A stretch of 64,000 nt of DNA from an uncultured Bacteroidia bacterium (GTDB lineage Bacteria > Bacteroidota > Bacteroidia > Bacteroidales > UBA932): contig CADCHE010000003.1 of assembly GCA_902801205.1 (NCBI GenBank), forward strand, positions 1-64,000. The letters run 5' to 3'. Positions 27,717 through 36,527 of this stretch are shown here, piece after piece (position 1 is the first letter of the stretch; each line of letters begins with the position of its first letter). A program made the position numbers and the translations under genes. Under the pieces are notes generated by a model, which did not search any database, was not told the DNA's origin, and saw only the letters and a list, made by a program, of their open reading frames with translations.

Positions 27717-29003
27717 CTAGTTCTTCTTCACGAACTCGACCCTGCGGTTCTTGGCGCGGTCCTCGGCGGTGCTGTTGGACGCGATGGGCTGGTGGGAGCC
27801 TTTGCCGACAGGAGTCAGACGGGCCTGGGCGATGCCCTGCTCCACCAGGGCGGCGACGATGGCCTCGGCCCGTTTCTGCGACAGCGGATCGTTCACGGCG
27901 TCGCTTCCGGTGGCGTCGCAGTGGCCCTGGACCTCGAATTCGAGGCCGGGGTTCTCCTGCATGAGCTTGGCGATGCGGTTGATCTCGATCATGGATTCCG
28001 GCTTGAGGTCGGCCTTGCCCGTCTCGAAGGTGATGGCGTAGGTGACGATCTTCCCGTCGCTGGCCAGGCGGTCATACAGCGGAACGGCGCCCTGGGCCAG
28101 GCGGATGTTCTTCAAGTAGAAGCGGTCTTTCTCGTCGCAGTTCGAAACGGACCGGAGCGCCATCCGGGTGGGACGCGCCACATTGGGCAGATTGATGAAC
28201 CGCGTGCCGTTGACATAGTATTTGAAGGCGCGCTTGTTGAAAGAGGCGGACACATGCAGCCAGGTGTCGGGCTGGATGAGCGGTGTCAGCATCTCTCCCT
28301 CGGCCGATCCTTCACGGGCATCGCCTGACGGAGACCGGTAGGTATAGGTAATGTCTGCCCGGGAGGACTGGGGCTCTTCGTTGAAGGCCGGATTCAACGT
28401 GACGACGACGGTCTCTTCCGATTCCTCCGACCCCAGAAGGAGGTCGATGTGGTCGTTGTTGCTGGCCCCGCCGGTCGCATTGGACCACACGTCGAACTCG
28501 ACCGTGAACGCTTCCGGAAGATAATCCGCTTCTTCCATCAGCGGAGCGATGATGCTGTACCAGCCGGAAAGCTTGATGGCCTGTTCCCCGTCCAGGGTCA
28601 TGATCTCGCACTCTTCACCGCCGATGAAATCCCAGTGGGAAGGGAATTCGCCCACGGTTTCGTTCTCCACCGGATCGTCGAAGAAGATTTCGTCGCCGGG
28701 GACGAAATCGCTCTTGGCGTAACCGGCCTGCACCTGCTTCCCGGGCTGGCCCGCGGGCTTGGCCGCCGGTTCCGCCTCGGGCCGGGCGGTTTCCGCCTTT
28801 TCCGCTTCCGCCTCCTTCTCCTTCTTGTTCTTCTTCCCGATATTGCCGTTGAGCACATCGTTCACGCCTTTTTCCACCTTCTCGCCGACCGCCTGTTCGA
28901 CGGCGTTCTTGGTGCGTTCTTTCATCCGTTCCAGGACGCTTTGGCCGGCCGCCAGGAAGCCTGTCAGCGACAGGGCCAGCAAAACAGTGACAATCTTTTT
29001 CAT
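27717..29003 (-). CDS. OmpA family protein
   Basis: The 428-residue exported protein has a signal peptide (ALSLTGFLAAGQ), an amphipathic helix (ERTKNAVEQAVGEKVEKGV), a charged Ala/Glu/Lys/Pro linker (about 55-95), a lectin-like beta domain (about 105-320), and a C-terminal OmpA peptidoglycan-binding domain (ITFETGKADLKPESMIEINR, EVQGHCDATGSD, NRRVEF). It is probably periplasmic or outer-membrane linked. It follows a small LuxR-type regulator by 12 nt. Confidence 0.85.
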   Translation of the reverse strand: MKKIVTVLLALSLTGFLAAGQSVLERMKERTKNAVEQAVGEKVEKGVNDVLNGNIGKKNKKEKEAEAEKAETARPEAEPAAKPAGQPGKQVQAGYAKSDFVPGDEIFFDDPVENETVGEFPSHWDFIGGEECEIMTLDGEQAIKLSGWYSIIAPLMEEADYLPEAFTVEFDVWSNATGGASNNDHIDLLLGSEESEETVVVTLNPAFNEEPQSSRADITYTYRSPSGDAREGSAEGEMLTPLIQPDTWLHVSASFNKRAFKYYVNGTRFINLPNVARPTRMALRSVSNCDEKDRFYLKNIRLAQGAVPLYDRLASDGKIVTYAITFETGKADLKPESMIEINRIAKLMQENPGLEFEVQGHCDATGSDAVNDPLSQKRAEAIVAALVEQGIAQARLTPVGKGSHQPIASNSTAEDRAKNRRVEFVKKN

Positions 29004-29015
29004 ACGTGGTTTTAT

Positions 29016-29231
29016 TTAGATGATTTCATTCTGTACCGCCTTGCGGACCACCTCGGCGGAAGTTGCCGAAGAGAATTTGACCAGCAGCTGTTTCCTGTAC
29101 CACTTGACCGTCTCGGGGCTCAGTCCGAGGGCCTCGGCAATCTGCGGCGTGGTCCGCCCGAGGGCGACTTCCTGCAGGATGGTTTTTTCCCGCCGGGTCA
29201 ACTTGATGTTATGTGCGGCTTGCTCTTCCAT
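29016..29231 (-). CDS. Stand-alone LuxR-type HTH protein
   Basis: This 71-residue protein is only a GerE/LuxR HTH (LTRREKTILQEVALGRTTPQ, then IAEALGLSPETVKWYRKQL). It is very similar to the C-terminal HTH of the TPR-LuxR protein at 29395, so one is a copy of the other domain. The ATG at 29231 is preferred; an upstream in-frame TTG at 29252 is possible. It likely regulates the OmpA gene or its divergent neighbour. Confidence 0.8.
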   Translation of the reverse strand: MEEQAAHNIKLTRREKTILQEVALGRTTPQIAEALGLSPETVKWYRKQLLVKFSSATSAEVVRKAVQNEII

Positions 29232-29281
29232 CAGCGGTTTCGATTTTTGCAAATTTCGCAGATTTCATTGTCATAAACACC

Positions 29282-29315
29282 ACCCTTTCGGGGGGACGGC
29301 TCCCCCCGAAAGGGT
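29282..29315. promoter_or_regulatory. Perfect 15-bp GC-rich hairpin between divergent LuxR genes
   Basis: ACCCTTTCGGGGGGA (29282-29296) pairs with TCCCCCCGAAAGGGT (29301-29315) around CGGC. Beyond it both arms carry imperfectly matching CGCAGA-TTCA sequence, so the dyad is larger than the stem. It could be an operator or an attenuator for either gene. Confidence 0.75.
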
Positions 29316-29367
29316 TGAATTCTGCGGATTTATCACGGCGGAAGCATGGAATCCGAAGGCGAATCCC

Positions 29368-29375
29368 TATCTTTA
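29368..29375 (+). promoter_or_regulatory. Probable -7 box of TPR-LuxR gene
   Basis: TATCTTTA, one mismatch from TAnnTTTG, lies 19 nt before the ATG at 29395. Confidence 0.4.
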
Positions 29376-29394
29376 CGCAGAAGATCGACAACCT

Positions 29395-30603
29395 ATGAGA
29401 CGATGGATGACAGCCCTTCTGGCAGCGCTTCTTTGCGTACCTTCCCCGGCCTACAACGACCACCGCGGCCATAACCTGGATTCCCTGGAAAGGGAGGTGG
29501 GCCGGTGGACGCCCCAGGCCGTGGACGGGGCTTCCGACGAGCAGCTGTACCACTTGAACCGCGCCTGCCGCGACCTGATGCTGGGGTACGGTCCGCTCAA
29601 TGGGGACAAGTGTCTGTTCTATGCCCGCAAAGCCTTGGAAATCAGCCGACGGAAAGGCTGGGTGTATGCCAGCTCCGATGCCTGCCGCCACATCGGACAG
29701 CAGTTTTTCGGCCGCGGGCAGTTCGACAGCGCTCTGGTCTATTACCGGAAATCCATGGACGATGCGGAACAGATGGCCGGCGCCGTCTCCTACTCCAACC
29801 CGGCGGGCTACACGGAAAAGGAAATCGACGACCAGCTGTCGGCGCTCTACGGCTCGATCGGCAACGTCTACAACATGATGGACTCCATCCCGCAGGCGAT
29901 GGAATGGTACGGGAAGGCCGGCGCCCTCTTCGAAAAATACGGATGGCGGGAGAGTTCTTCGGTGCTGTACTACAACATCGGCGAAACCTGGGTGGAGGAA
30001 GGAGAACTGCGGAAAGCCGTCCTGGCCTATGAGAAGGCCCTGCAATACGCGCAGGGGGATTCCCTGCTGACGGCGAATGCGCAGAAGGGGCTCGGCCGTG
30101 CCTACATGGAGCAGGGACGGACCTGGAAAGCCCTCCGCTGCCTGCATGAGGCCGACCGGTATTATTCCGTCCACAACCGGGAAGAACTCGCCTTCTCCAA
30201 AGAGAATTACGAATACATGGCCGCCGCGCTGACGGCCCAGCGGAAACAGATCCTGCTGACGGCGGCCGGGGGCGCGCTGGCGCTCCTGCTGCTGGCGCTC
30301 CTGCTACTGACGGGGCGGCGGCTGCGCCGGTCGAACCGGGAGAAGACGGAGGTGTCGGCCGTGCTGGAGGAAGCCATCGAAGAGATGAAGCCCGCACCCG
30401 CTCCGGACGCGCCCGCGCTGTCGGAACGGGAGAAGGAGATCCTGGACCTCCTCGCGAAGGGCTATACCACGCCGCTGATCGCCGAGGCCCTCGGACTGAG
30501 CCCCGAAACCATCAAATGGTACCGGAAGAAACTCCTCGTCAAATACGACGTCGCCAACACCGCGGAGCTGGTGAACCGGGCGCGGGAGTGCGGAGCGCTT
30601 TGA
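29395..30603 (+). CDS. Membrane TPR-LuxR regulator
   Basis: The 402-residue protein has a signal sequence (1-20), a TPR-rich periplasmic part (ALVYYRKSMDDAEQMAG, AMEWYGKAGALFEKYG, AVLAYEKALQYAQGDS), one membrane helix (ILLTAAGGALALLLLALLL), and a cytoplasmic LuxR HTH at the C-terminus (LSEREKEILDLLAKGYTTPL). This architecture is common in Bacteroidota and couples an envelope signal to transcription. The last 65 nt overlap the end of the convergent VanX-like gene. Confidence 0.85.
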   Translation: MRRWMTALLAALLCVPSPAYNDHRGHNLDSLEREVGRWTPQAVDGASDEQLYHLNRACRDLMLGYGPLNGDKCLFYARKALEISRRKGWVYASSDACRHIGQQFFGRGQFDSALVYYRKSMDDAEQMAGAVSYSNPAGYTEKEIDDQLSALYGSIGNVYNMMDSIPQAMEWYGKAGALFEKYGWRESSSVLYYNIGETWVEEGELRKAVLAYEKALQYAQGDSLLTANAQKGLGRAYMEQGRTWKALRCLHEADRYYSVHNREELAFSKENYEYMAAALTAQRKQILLTAAGGALALLLLALLLLTGRRLRRSNREKTEVSAVLEEAIEEMKPAPAPDAPALSEREKEILDLLAKGYTTPLIAEALGLSPETIKWYRKKLLVKYDVANTAELVNRARECGAL

Positions 30604-31372
30604 CGGGGAAGGTGAAGTAGGTGTCCGGGAACGGTTCGTCGCGGAGGGTGAAATGCCACCACTCGCTGTCGAGGGGCTTGAACCCGTGGTCCATCATGGC
30701 CTTGCGGAGGATCATCCGGTTGGCGAACTGCTCCGGCGTGAGGACCCGCCCCGAAGGGCTCTGCCCGCTGTCGCCGGTGTATTCGCCGGTCTCGGGATTC
30801 CCGCAGAAATCCGGATGGCTCTCCGGGCCGAACCAGTCGAAGGTGCCGCCCATGTCCACCTCCTTCTCCGCCGCCATGTCGAACAGTGTCAGATCCACCG
30901 TGGAGCCGCGTGTATGGCCGCTTTTCTCCATGATATACTCCTGCTCGAAAAGGACACCCTTGTCCAGGTCGGGATAGAAATACGGCTTCATCTTCGTGTC
31001 CGGAACGTCGGCCGCCCACCGGACGAAATGGTCCACGCCCTTCTGCGGACGGTAGGCGTCGTAGATCTTGAGCCGGTAGCCCCGGGCGACCATCTCGTCG
31101 CTGACAGCCCGCAGCGCTTCGGCCGCCTTCCGGGTCAACAGCGCCGTAGGCTCCTCATACCCGTCGATCCGGGTCCCGACAAAGTTGTAGGTCCCGAAAT
31201 AACGGATCTCCAGGATCGCATCCGGCACGGCGTCGGTCAGCGTCACGAAGGCGCTGGCATCCTCGGCGGCAGGAACTTCGACACAGGCTTTGCGCCAGCA
31301 GAAGCAATACAGCGCGGCGAAAAGGCAGGCAGCCAGGACGGCTGCCAGCCACAGTCGGGAAGATCTTCTCAT
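30539..31372 (-). CDS. D-Ala-D-Ala dipeptidase (VanX-like, M15D)
   Basis: The 277-residue protein has an N-terminal membrane anchor or signal, then VanX marks: YDAYRPQ, the zinc motif SGHTRGSTVDLTLFD and the C-terminal EWWHFTL. It cleaves D-Ala-D-Ala or related muropeptide dipeptides in the periplasm, more likely for wall recycling than vancomycin resistance, since no vanH or vanA is near. The C-terminal extension beyond the usual end is the part that overlaps the LuxR gene. It begins directly after the hydrolase stop. Confidence 0.88.
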   Translation of the reverse strand: MRRSSRLWLAAVLAACLFAALYCFCWRKACVEVPAAEDASAFVTLTDAVPDAILEIRYFGTYNFVGTRIDGYEEPTALLTRKAAEALRAVSDEMVARGYRLKIYDAYRPQKGVDHFVRWAADVPDTKMKPYFYPDLDKGVLFEQEYIMEKSGHTRGSTVDLTLFDMAAEKEVDMGGTFDWFGPESHPDFCGNPETGEYTGDSGQSPSGRVLTPEQFANRMILRKAMMDHGFKPLDSEWWHFTLRDEPFPDTYFTFPVKALRTPAPGSPAPRCWRRRI

Positions 31373-33190
31373 TTACTCCTCCTTGATGAAAGGCTGGAGG
31401 AATTCGCCGATCCGGTCGAGCCAGGTGTAGCTGCCGGTTCCGGGCGAGGCCGCGCGCTGGAAGCAGTGGTTCCGCAAGGCCAGGGTGTGCAGCTCGCTCT
31501 GGATGCCCATGCTGCGCATCTTCTCCCACGCCTTCACGGAATTCATCGCCGCCCAGCCGTCCGCATCGCCGTGGATGAACAGCATCGGAGCCGTCTTCAA
31601 GTCGAAGGAGAACTCCGGCGCCAGGACGGCGGAATCATCGTTCCCGCCCGTCGTGTTGCCCACATCCAGGCCATCGGTCAGCGCGTAGGCCGGGTAGATG
31701 CCGATGCCCCACTGGACATTGCAGGGAATAGCGTCGATCTGGTCGATCGGCCAGTAGGAACGGTGCCCGGAAGACGTCACGCCCATCAGCGTCAGGTGTC
31801 CGCCGGCAGAGGAGCCCATGATGCCGATCCGGTCGGGATCCAGCCCGCGCGCAGCGGCTTCGCTGCGGACGATGCGGATGGCCCGCTGCAGGTCCTGCCA
31901 GGCCACGGTATGCTTGGCGAGCCCTTCGGGACGCGGGGAGCGGTAGCGCATCGTGACGACGGTCATGCCCATCGCGTTGAGGTAACGGCGCGCCGGGGCC
32001 ACCTCGAAGCCGTCGGGGTCATTGCCCATGTAGGCCCCGCCGGAATAGATGATCTGGATGGCCTTGGTCTTCAGGTTGGCGGGAATGTGCCACTCGATGT
32101 ACGGTTTGCACAGCTGCGGCTGGTCCGAAGGGGTCTTCCCCTCCGGCCAGATGTCCTCCCGGATGCACTGCGCGCGGTCGGCGTCGGAAGCGTAGCGGCT
32201 CATCAGGTCGACCTCTTCACCGACCGGTCCGAGAAAGCCCATCTGGGTCATGAATTCCAGGGCGCGGTCGAAGCCGTATGCGCCGTGCGACTTGTTCGGA
32301 TACAGGTGCAGTTCGGTGGGAATGCCCATCCGGCGCAGCTGGCGGTACACCAGCGTGGAACCGTTGGGCGTATACGGGTCGAGGCCGCCGTGATGCAGGC
32401 ACAGCGGGCAGGTCTTTTCGTCGAACTTGAAGATGTCGGACAGGCGCACGTCGGGGCCGTAGCCGTCGCGGGTCGCTTCCGTCCCGGTCTCCCCGTCGGT
32501 GGTGATATAGGCGGGCGCGTTGATGATGCCCCAGTTGATGTGGCAGGGCACCTCTTCATCGATCTTGTCGACGGGCGCATAGGCCGGCGTCTGCGAGCTG
32601 GTGGCCAGCAGCAGGGCCAGGTGCGAGCCCGCGGACATCGACACCACGCCGATCTTCTCGGGGTCGAAGCCGCGCTTGGCCGCCTGGCTGCGGACCAGCC
32701 GGACCGCGCGCTGGCCGTCTTCCCATGCCGTCTGGTAGTACGGAATGCCTTCCGCCCGCGGCGTCCGGTAGACGAAATTGACGCACTGGACGCCCCGCTT
32801 GGTGAGTTCCTTGTGCCAGAGGTCGATCAGGTGCATGTCGCACGTGGTATAATACCCGCCGCCGGAGATGAGGATCATGCAGGCGTCCGTACGGACATCG
32901 GCCGCCGGCGCTTCGAACCACTCCAGGTACGGCATCCGGTGGGCGTCGCGGTCGAATCCTTCCGCACGCGCTTCGTCGAGCATCGCCGCGATCTGGTCGG
33001 GCTGCACATCGGGCATCTTGCCTTTCGGCCACAAGGGTTCACGCACCTGTTTGGAAGCCTTGGCGGCTTTCTTCCTGACTACTTTCGCGGAAGGTGCTTC
33101 CGAGACGGTTCCCGCAGCGGCGTTCAGGGCCGGAGAAAGCAGGAAAAGCAATGCGGAAGCAACCAGAAGGCATTTGACCAATCTTTTCAT
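31373..33190 (-). CDS. Secreted protein with two tandem alpha/beta-hydrolase domains
   Basis: The 605-residue protein has a signal peptide and two homologous hydrolase domains (about 85-320 and 360-600). Each repeats the same marks: ISGGGYY versus YSGGAYM, YRTPRAEG versus YRSPRPEG, and nucleophile elbows VSMSAGSH versus MGSSAGGH. The first elbow has Ser in place of the leading Gly, so its activity is less certain. Relatives include acetyl-xylan and carbohydrate esterases. The downstream VanX gene follows with no gap. Confidence 0.82.
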   Translation of the reverse strand: MKRLVKCLLVASALLFLLSPALNAAAGTVSEAPSAKVVRKKAAKASKQVREPLWPKGKMPDVQPDQIAAMLDEARAEGFDRDAHRMPYLEWFEAPAADVRTDACMILISGGGYYTTCDMHLIDLWHKELTKRGVQCVNFVYRTPRAEGIPYYQTAWEDGQRAVRLVRSQAAKRGFDPEKIGVVSMSAGSHLALLLATSSQTPAYAPVDKIDEEVPCHINWGIINAPAYITTDGETGTEATRDGYGPDVRLSDIFKFDEKTCPLCLHHGGLDPYTPNGSTLVYRQLRRMGIPTELHLYPNKSHGAYGFDRALEFMTQMGFLGPVGEEVDLMSRYASDADRAQCIREDIWPEGKTPSDQPQLCKPYIEWHIPANLKTKAIQIIYSGGAYMGNDPDGFEVAPARRYLNAMGMTVVTMRYRSPRPEGLAKHTVAWQDLQRAIRIVRSEAAARGLDPDRIGIMGSSAGGHLTLMGVTSSGHRSYWPIDQIDAIPCNVQWGIGIYPAYALTDGLDVGNTTGGNDDSAVLAPEFSFDLKTAPMLFIHGDADGWAAMNSVKAWEKMRSMGIQSELHTLALRNHCFQRAASPGTGSYTWLDRIGEFLQPFIKEE

Positions 33191-33220
33191 ATGTTTCGAT
33201 GATTAAAAGTTTCAGTGATT

Positions 33221-33248
33221 CAAATATAGAATAATCCACGTATCTTTG
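33221..33248. promoter_or_regulatory. Divergent promoter pair
   Basis: Minus-strand TATATTTG (33221-33228) serves the double hydrolase and VanX genes. Plus-strand TATCTTTG (33241-33248) serves the barrel-like gene, 21 nt before its ATG. Confidence 0.6.
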
Positions 33249-33269
33249 CAAGACAAATCAGTTTGAACG

Positions 33270-33851
33270 ATGAAAAAACCATTCTTCCTTCTCCTGTGCA
33301 TGGCACTGCTGCTCGGCAGCCACTCCGGAATCGTCCGGGCACAGTCGACCGACTGCCCCAAGAATGAATTCGGCTTGTCGTACGGATATCTCAACAATAC
33401 CCTCGCCATCGAAATCTTCGCGGATATCATCGAGGCCATTTTCGGGAAGGGTGTCGAATCGAGCACGATGATCGGCCCCATCGGCGCCGAGTATTTCTAT
33501 AACGTCAGCCCGGTGATCGGCGTCGGCGGCATCGGCACCTATTCCTACTTCCGGAACGCCTATTCCGACGACAGCGGCTACCGCTTCGGCAGGGCTGCCT
33601 CCTTGATGCCCGCCGTCAAAATCAACTGGCTCCGCCGCGACAGCTGGGGTGCCTATTCCAAGGTCGGCGCCGGTGCGACCCTCTTCGGGTTCGAACGCAA
33701 CGACGGCTCCCAAGACTCCTCCCCGGACGTCTTCTTCAATTTCCAGGCGAGCCTGCTGGGCGTGGAATTCGGTCGGAAAGTGCGCGGATTCGCGGAGATC
33801 GGTGCCGGCGAACAAGGCTATTTCCTGTGCGGCGTCCGGTACCGGCTGTAA
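33270..33851 (+). CDS. Secreted beta-barrel-like protein
   Basis: The 193-residue protein has a signal peptide (1-25). Alternating hydrophobic strands with aromatic residues (NEFGLSYGYLNNTLAIEIF, VIGVGGIGTYSYFRNAY, YSKVGAGATLFGFE, YFLCGVRYRL) suggest an eight-strand outer-membrane barrel. There is no match to a named family that I recognise. Confidence 0.6.
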   Translation: MKKPFFLLLCMALLLGSHSGIVRAQSTDCPKNEFGLSYGYLNNTLAIEIFADIIEAIFGKGVESSTMIGPIGAEYFYNVSPVIGVGGIGTYSYFRNAYSDDSGYRFGRAASLMPAVKINWLRRDSWGAYSKVGAGATLFGFERNDGSQDSSPDVFFNFQASLLGVEFGRKVRGFAEIGAGEQGYFLCGVRYRL

Positions 33852-33928
33852 GCAGAGACTTGGAGATTTCACACGGAATGCTTATCTTGTAGAGTATTCT
33901 GACGTTAAACCTCTTAAATGTTCCCGAC

Positions 33929-34549
33929 ATGAGCAAGAAAAGAAAAACCTTCCTCCATCGGATCAGCGACCTGACGAGAATCCATCATCGTGCCGCTTTT
34001 GCCGATGTCCAGCAGCGGATTTCCGAGCATCAGGGAGAAACACCTTTCCTCACCCTTGCCAGGAACCGCTATTCCTGTCGCAGTTTTTCCGATAATGCAT
34101 TGACGGCAAAGGAGATCAACTCCCTCCTTGAGGCGGCGCGCGTCGCTCCGACGGCCGCCAACCGCCAGCCGGTCCACATCTGGGCGATCTGCAGTGAAGA
34201 GGGCCTCGCCCGCATCCGGGCCGTCCATCCCACCTTCGGCGCCCCGGCGGTGCTGATGATCGGCGTCAAGCCCGAAGCGGCCTGGGTCCGCAGCTACGAC
34301 GGAAAAAACGAAGCGGCGACGGACGCCGCCATTACCGGAACGCACCTCATCCTGCAGGCCGCCGACCTGGGCCTGGGCAGCGTCTGGATCGGAGCCTTCG
34401 ATCCGGTGAAAGTCCGCGAAGCCTTCCCGGAAACGGAAGGCTTCGAGATAACGGCCCTGTTTGCCGTCGGACACCCGTCGGCAGACGCGAGCCCGAATCC
34501 GCGCCATACGGAACGGCAGCCGATGGAATCTTTCGCTACGAAACTCTGA
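33929..34549 (+). CDS. Nitroreductase family protein
   Basis: This 206-residue FMN-dependent nitroreductase-like protein has the family marks NRYSCRSFSDNALTAKEI, ARVAPTAANRQPVH and LILQAADLGLGSVWIGAF. Substrate is unknown; the family reduces nitro compounds, quinones or flavins with NAD(P)H. An N-terminal extension of about 45 residues precedes the usual start, with no internal ATG to shorten it. Confidence 0.88.
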   Translation: MSKKRKTFLHRISDLTRIHHRAAFADVQQRISEHQGETPFLTLARNRYSCRSFSDNALTAKEINSLLEAARVAPTAANRQPVHIWAICSEEGLARIRAVHPTFGAPAVLMIGVKPEAAWVRSYDGKNEAATDAAITGTHLILQAADLGLGSVWIGAFDPVKVREAFPETEGFEITALFAVGHPSADASPNPRHTERQPMESFATKL

Positions 34550-34568
34550 AAATCCCGGACGGACGGCC

Positions 34569-36527
34569 TTACAGGTCGTCCTCCCGGTTCAGCCCATAGA
34601 GTTTGATCAGCGCGGAAATCTCGGGGTCGAGGTTTCCGCGATGTACGTACGAGGGATTCTGCCGGCACGAACGCAGGTAGCGCTCGACCGCCTTCTGCTC
34701 GTCACCGCGGCGGGCATACAGGATGGCCATCAGGTAGTTTACCGGCGCCGTTTCCTTCTGCCGGGAGAGAATCTCCATGGCGCTGATGTCGCGGTCCAGG
34801 CCCACATAGGCGATGGCGGTATTGAAGTCGTCATACGGCCGCAGGAAGCGCAGGGCCGTCTCGTAATCCATGTTCTTGAGGGCCTCCACGCCCCGCATGT
34901 AGGCGGAGTCGAGCACGGTCGTGTGGATGGTATCCTTGACCATGTCCTTCCGGTGCATATGGAAGTTGAAAGCCACGCGGCGCAGGCGCGGATAGTAGAC
35001 GTCCTTCACATACGGATACCAGCGCTCGCGCTGCATCAGGTACTCCCGCGCGTCGAGGTTCGAGACGGATGCGAGGGTCTCGTAGTGCGATTTATCGCCG
35101 TCGGAGAGGACGGTGTCGCGGAAAATCATCCAGTCGAGCTGGTCCCAGTCCTCGCCCTTGTTGCGGCTGAGGAAGGAGACTTTGCGGCGCTGGTAGCGGT
35201 GGGCCCGGCCCTGCTCGTCGACGCTGTAGCCGTCACGTTCCAGGGAATCCTGCACATGGCGCACCCAGTTGTCGAAATACTTCGAGATCGACTCGCTGCG
35301 CGCCCGGGAGAGTTTCTGGTTGAAGGCCAGCTTCCCTTCCGGCGACGCGGAAGCCGTGACCACGATCGAATCCAGGTCGTACACCTGGTTCTGGACGAGG
35401 GACGACAAGATCCGCCGGATGGTCTGCAGCTCCGTGCCGTTCCGCCCAAGGGACGGGTCTATCGTGGAAGAACCGACCTTGAAGGCGATGTCCGCCGTCA
35501 TGTCGGCGGCGGCTTTCCGCTCGACGACTTTCGTCAGGTACTTCTCACGTGCGTCGGTGAAGGCGGAGAGGGAACTGATATAAAAGGTAAGCGGCTGGCT
35601 GCGAGGCACTTCATAGAGCCGTTTGTCCTGCTCGTAGATGTCGCCGGACAAGACGATGTCGACCTTGCGCAGGCGTGGCCGCGTGTTGATGGTCTGGATG
35701 TAATGGTAGATGAAGTCACCCTTGTCGGAGACCATCACCGTGTCCAGCCGGATGCCCTCGCTGACGATCGGTGCCTTGATGTATTTCCGGTACATCTTGT
35801 CGATCTTGCTCTTGCGGCGTTCATTGATGCCGCGGGCGATCTTGTTGGTGTAATGCTCCACTGCCTGCCGCTCGGAAACGCCGTAGATCGAATAGAACTG
35901 CTCGTCGGTCACGACGGTCGAGTCCGTCTTGAAGGCGTACACCTGCGGGATGTTGCGGCGGAGGAAGATCTCCAGCTGGTGCAGGTTGACGAAGCGCGTG
36001 GAGTCCGAGACGATCTTCGACAGGAAACGGTTGTACTGCTGGTAGCCTTTGAGCTGGGCCCGGCGGTAGGCGTTGCCCGTGATGATGACAGGCTCCAGCC
36101 GCACGCTGTCCGACAGGATGTACATGTCGGGATAAAAGCGCAGTTGCCAGCGGCTGTCCTGCATGGCGGCCGGGACGATCACCTGGAAGGCGAGGTCTAC
36201 TTTGCCGTGCCGCTCGGCGATGTTCCGGAAACGGGCGGTGACGGTGGCCGCATTCAGTTCCTCAGAGGCGACGACGTCACCTGACAGGGCGTCTTTGACC
36301 GCCTTCATGACGAGGAATTCGTTCCCCGCGTCATCCTTGATCCTGAGGGTGTCGCGTGTGACGGCTTTCCCCTCCAACTGGGGAACATAGGATTCCTCCT
36401 TGGCGATTTCGATTCCGGCTGCGGCGCCGCCATCCTTCAGGCGGGCGAGCTTGCGCTGCGTCGAACACGATCCGCCCAGAACGATTCCCACGACCACGAG
36501 GGCGGTAAGCACAGATTGTCTACTCAT
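34569..36527 (-). CDS. OmpA-like outer-membrane lipoprotein (possibly DUF3868-type)
   Basis: The 652-residue protein has lipoprotein signal LVVVGIVLGGSC. A beta-rich N-terminal region, a central OmpA-like domain (about 350-410, with VVTASASPEGKLAFNQ then SESISKYF) and a TPR-like C-terminus (YETALRFLRPYDDFNTA, ILYARRGDEQKAVERY) follow. It resembles proteins encoded next to DUF3575 genes in Bacteroidota surface and fimbrial loci. It is the last gene of the four-gene operon; its ATG overlaps the DUF3575 stop (TGATG). Confidence 0.72.
   Translation of the reverse strand: MSRQSVLTALVVVGIVLGGSCSTQRKLARLKDGGAAAGIEIAKEESYVPQLEGKAVTRDTLRIKDDAGNEFLVMKAVKDALSGDVVASEELNAATVTARFRNIAERHGKVDLAFQVIVPAAMQDSRWQLRFYPDMYILSDSVRLEPVIITGNAYRRAQLKGYQQYNRFLSKIVSDSTRFVNLHQLEIFLRRNIPQVYAFKTDSTVVTDEQFYSIYGVSERQAVEHYTNKIARGINERRKSKIDKMYRKYIKAPIVSEGIRLDTVMVSDKGDFIYHYIQTINTRPRLRKVDIVLSGDIYEQDKRLYEVPRSQPLTFYISSLSAFTDAREKYLTKVVERKAAADMTADIAFKVGSSTIDPSLGRNGTELQTIRRILSSLVQNQVYDLDSIVVTASASPEGKLAFNQKLSRARSESISKYFDNWVRHVQDSLERDGYSVDEQGRAHRYQRRKVSFLSRNKGEDWDQLDWMIFRDTVLSDGDKSHYETLASVSNLDAREYLMQRERWYPYVKDVYYPRLRRVAFNFHMHRKDMVKDTIHTTVLDSAYMRGVEALKNMDYETALRFLRPYDDFNTAIAYVGLDRDISAMEILSRQKETAPVNYLMAILYARRGDEQKAVERYLRSCRQNPSYVHRGNLDPEISALIKLYGLNREDDL

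Noticed and set aside
30539..31372. Vancomycin-resistance cluster
   Set aside because: Only a VanX-like dipeptidase is present; no vanH, vanA or vanRS genes are adjacent, so a wall-recycling role is more likely.
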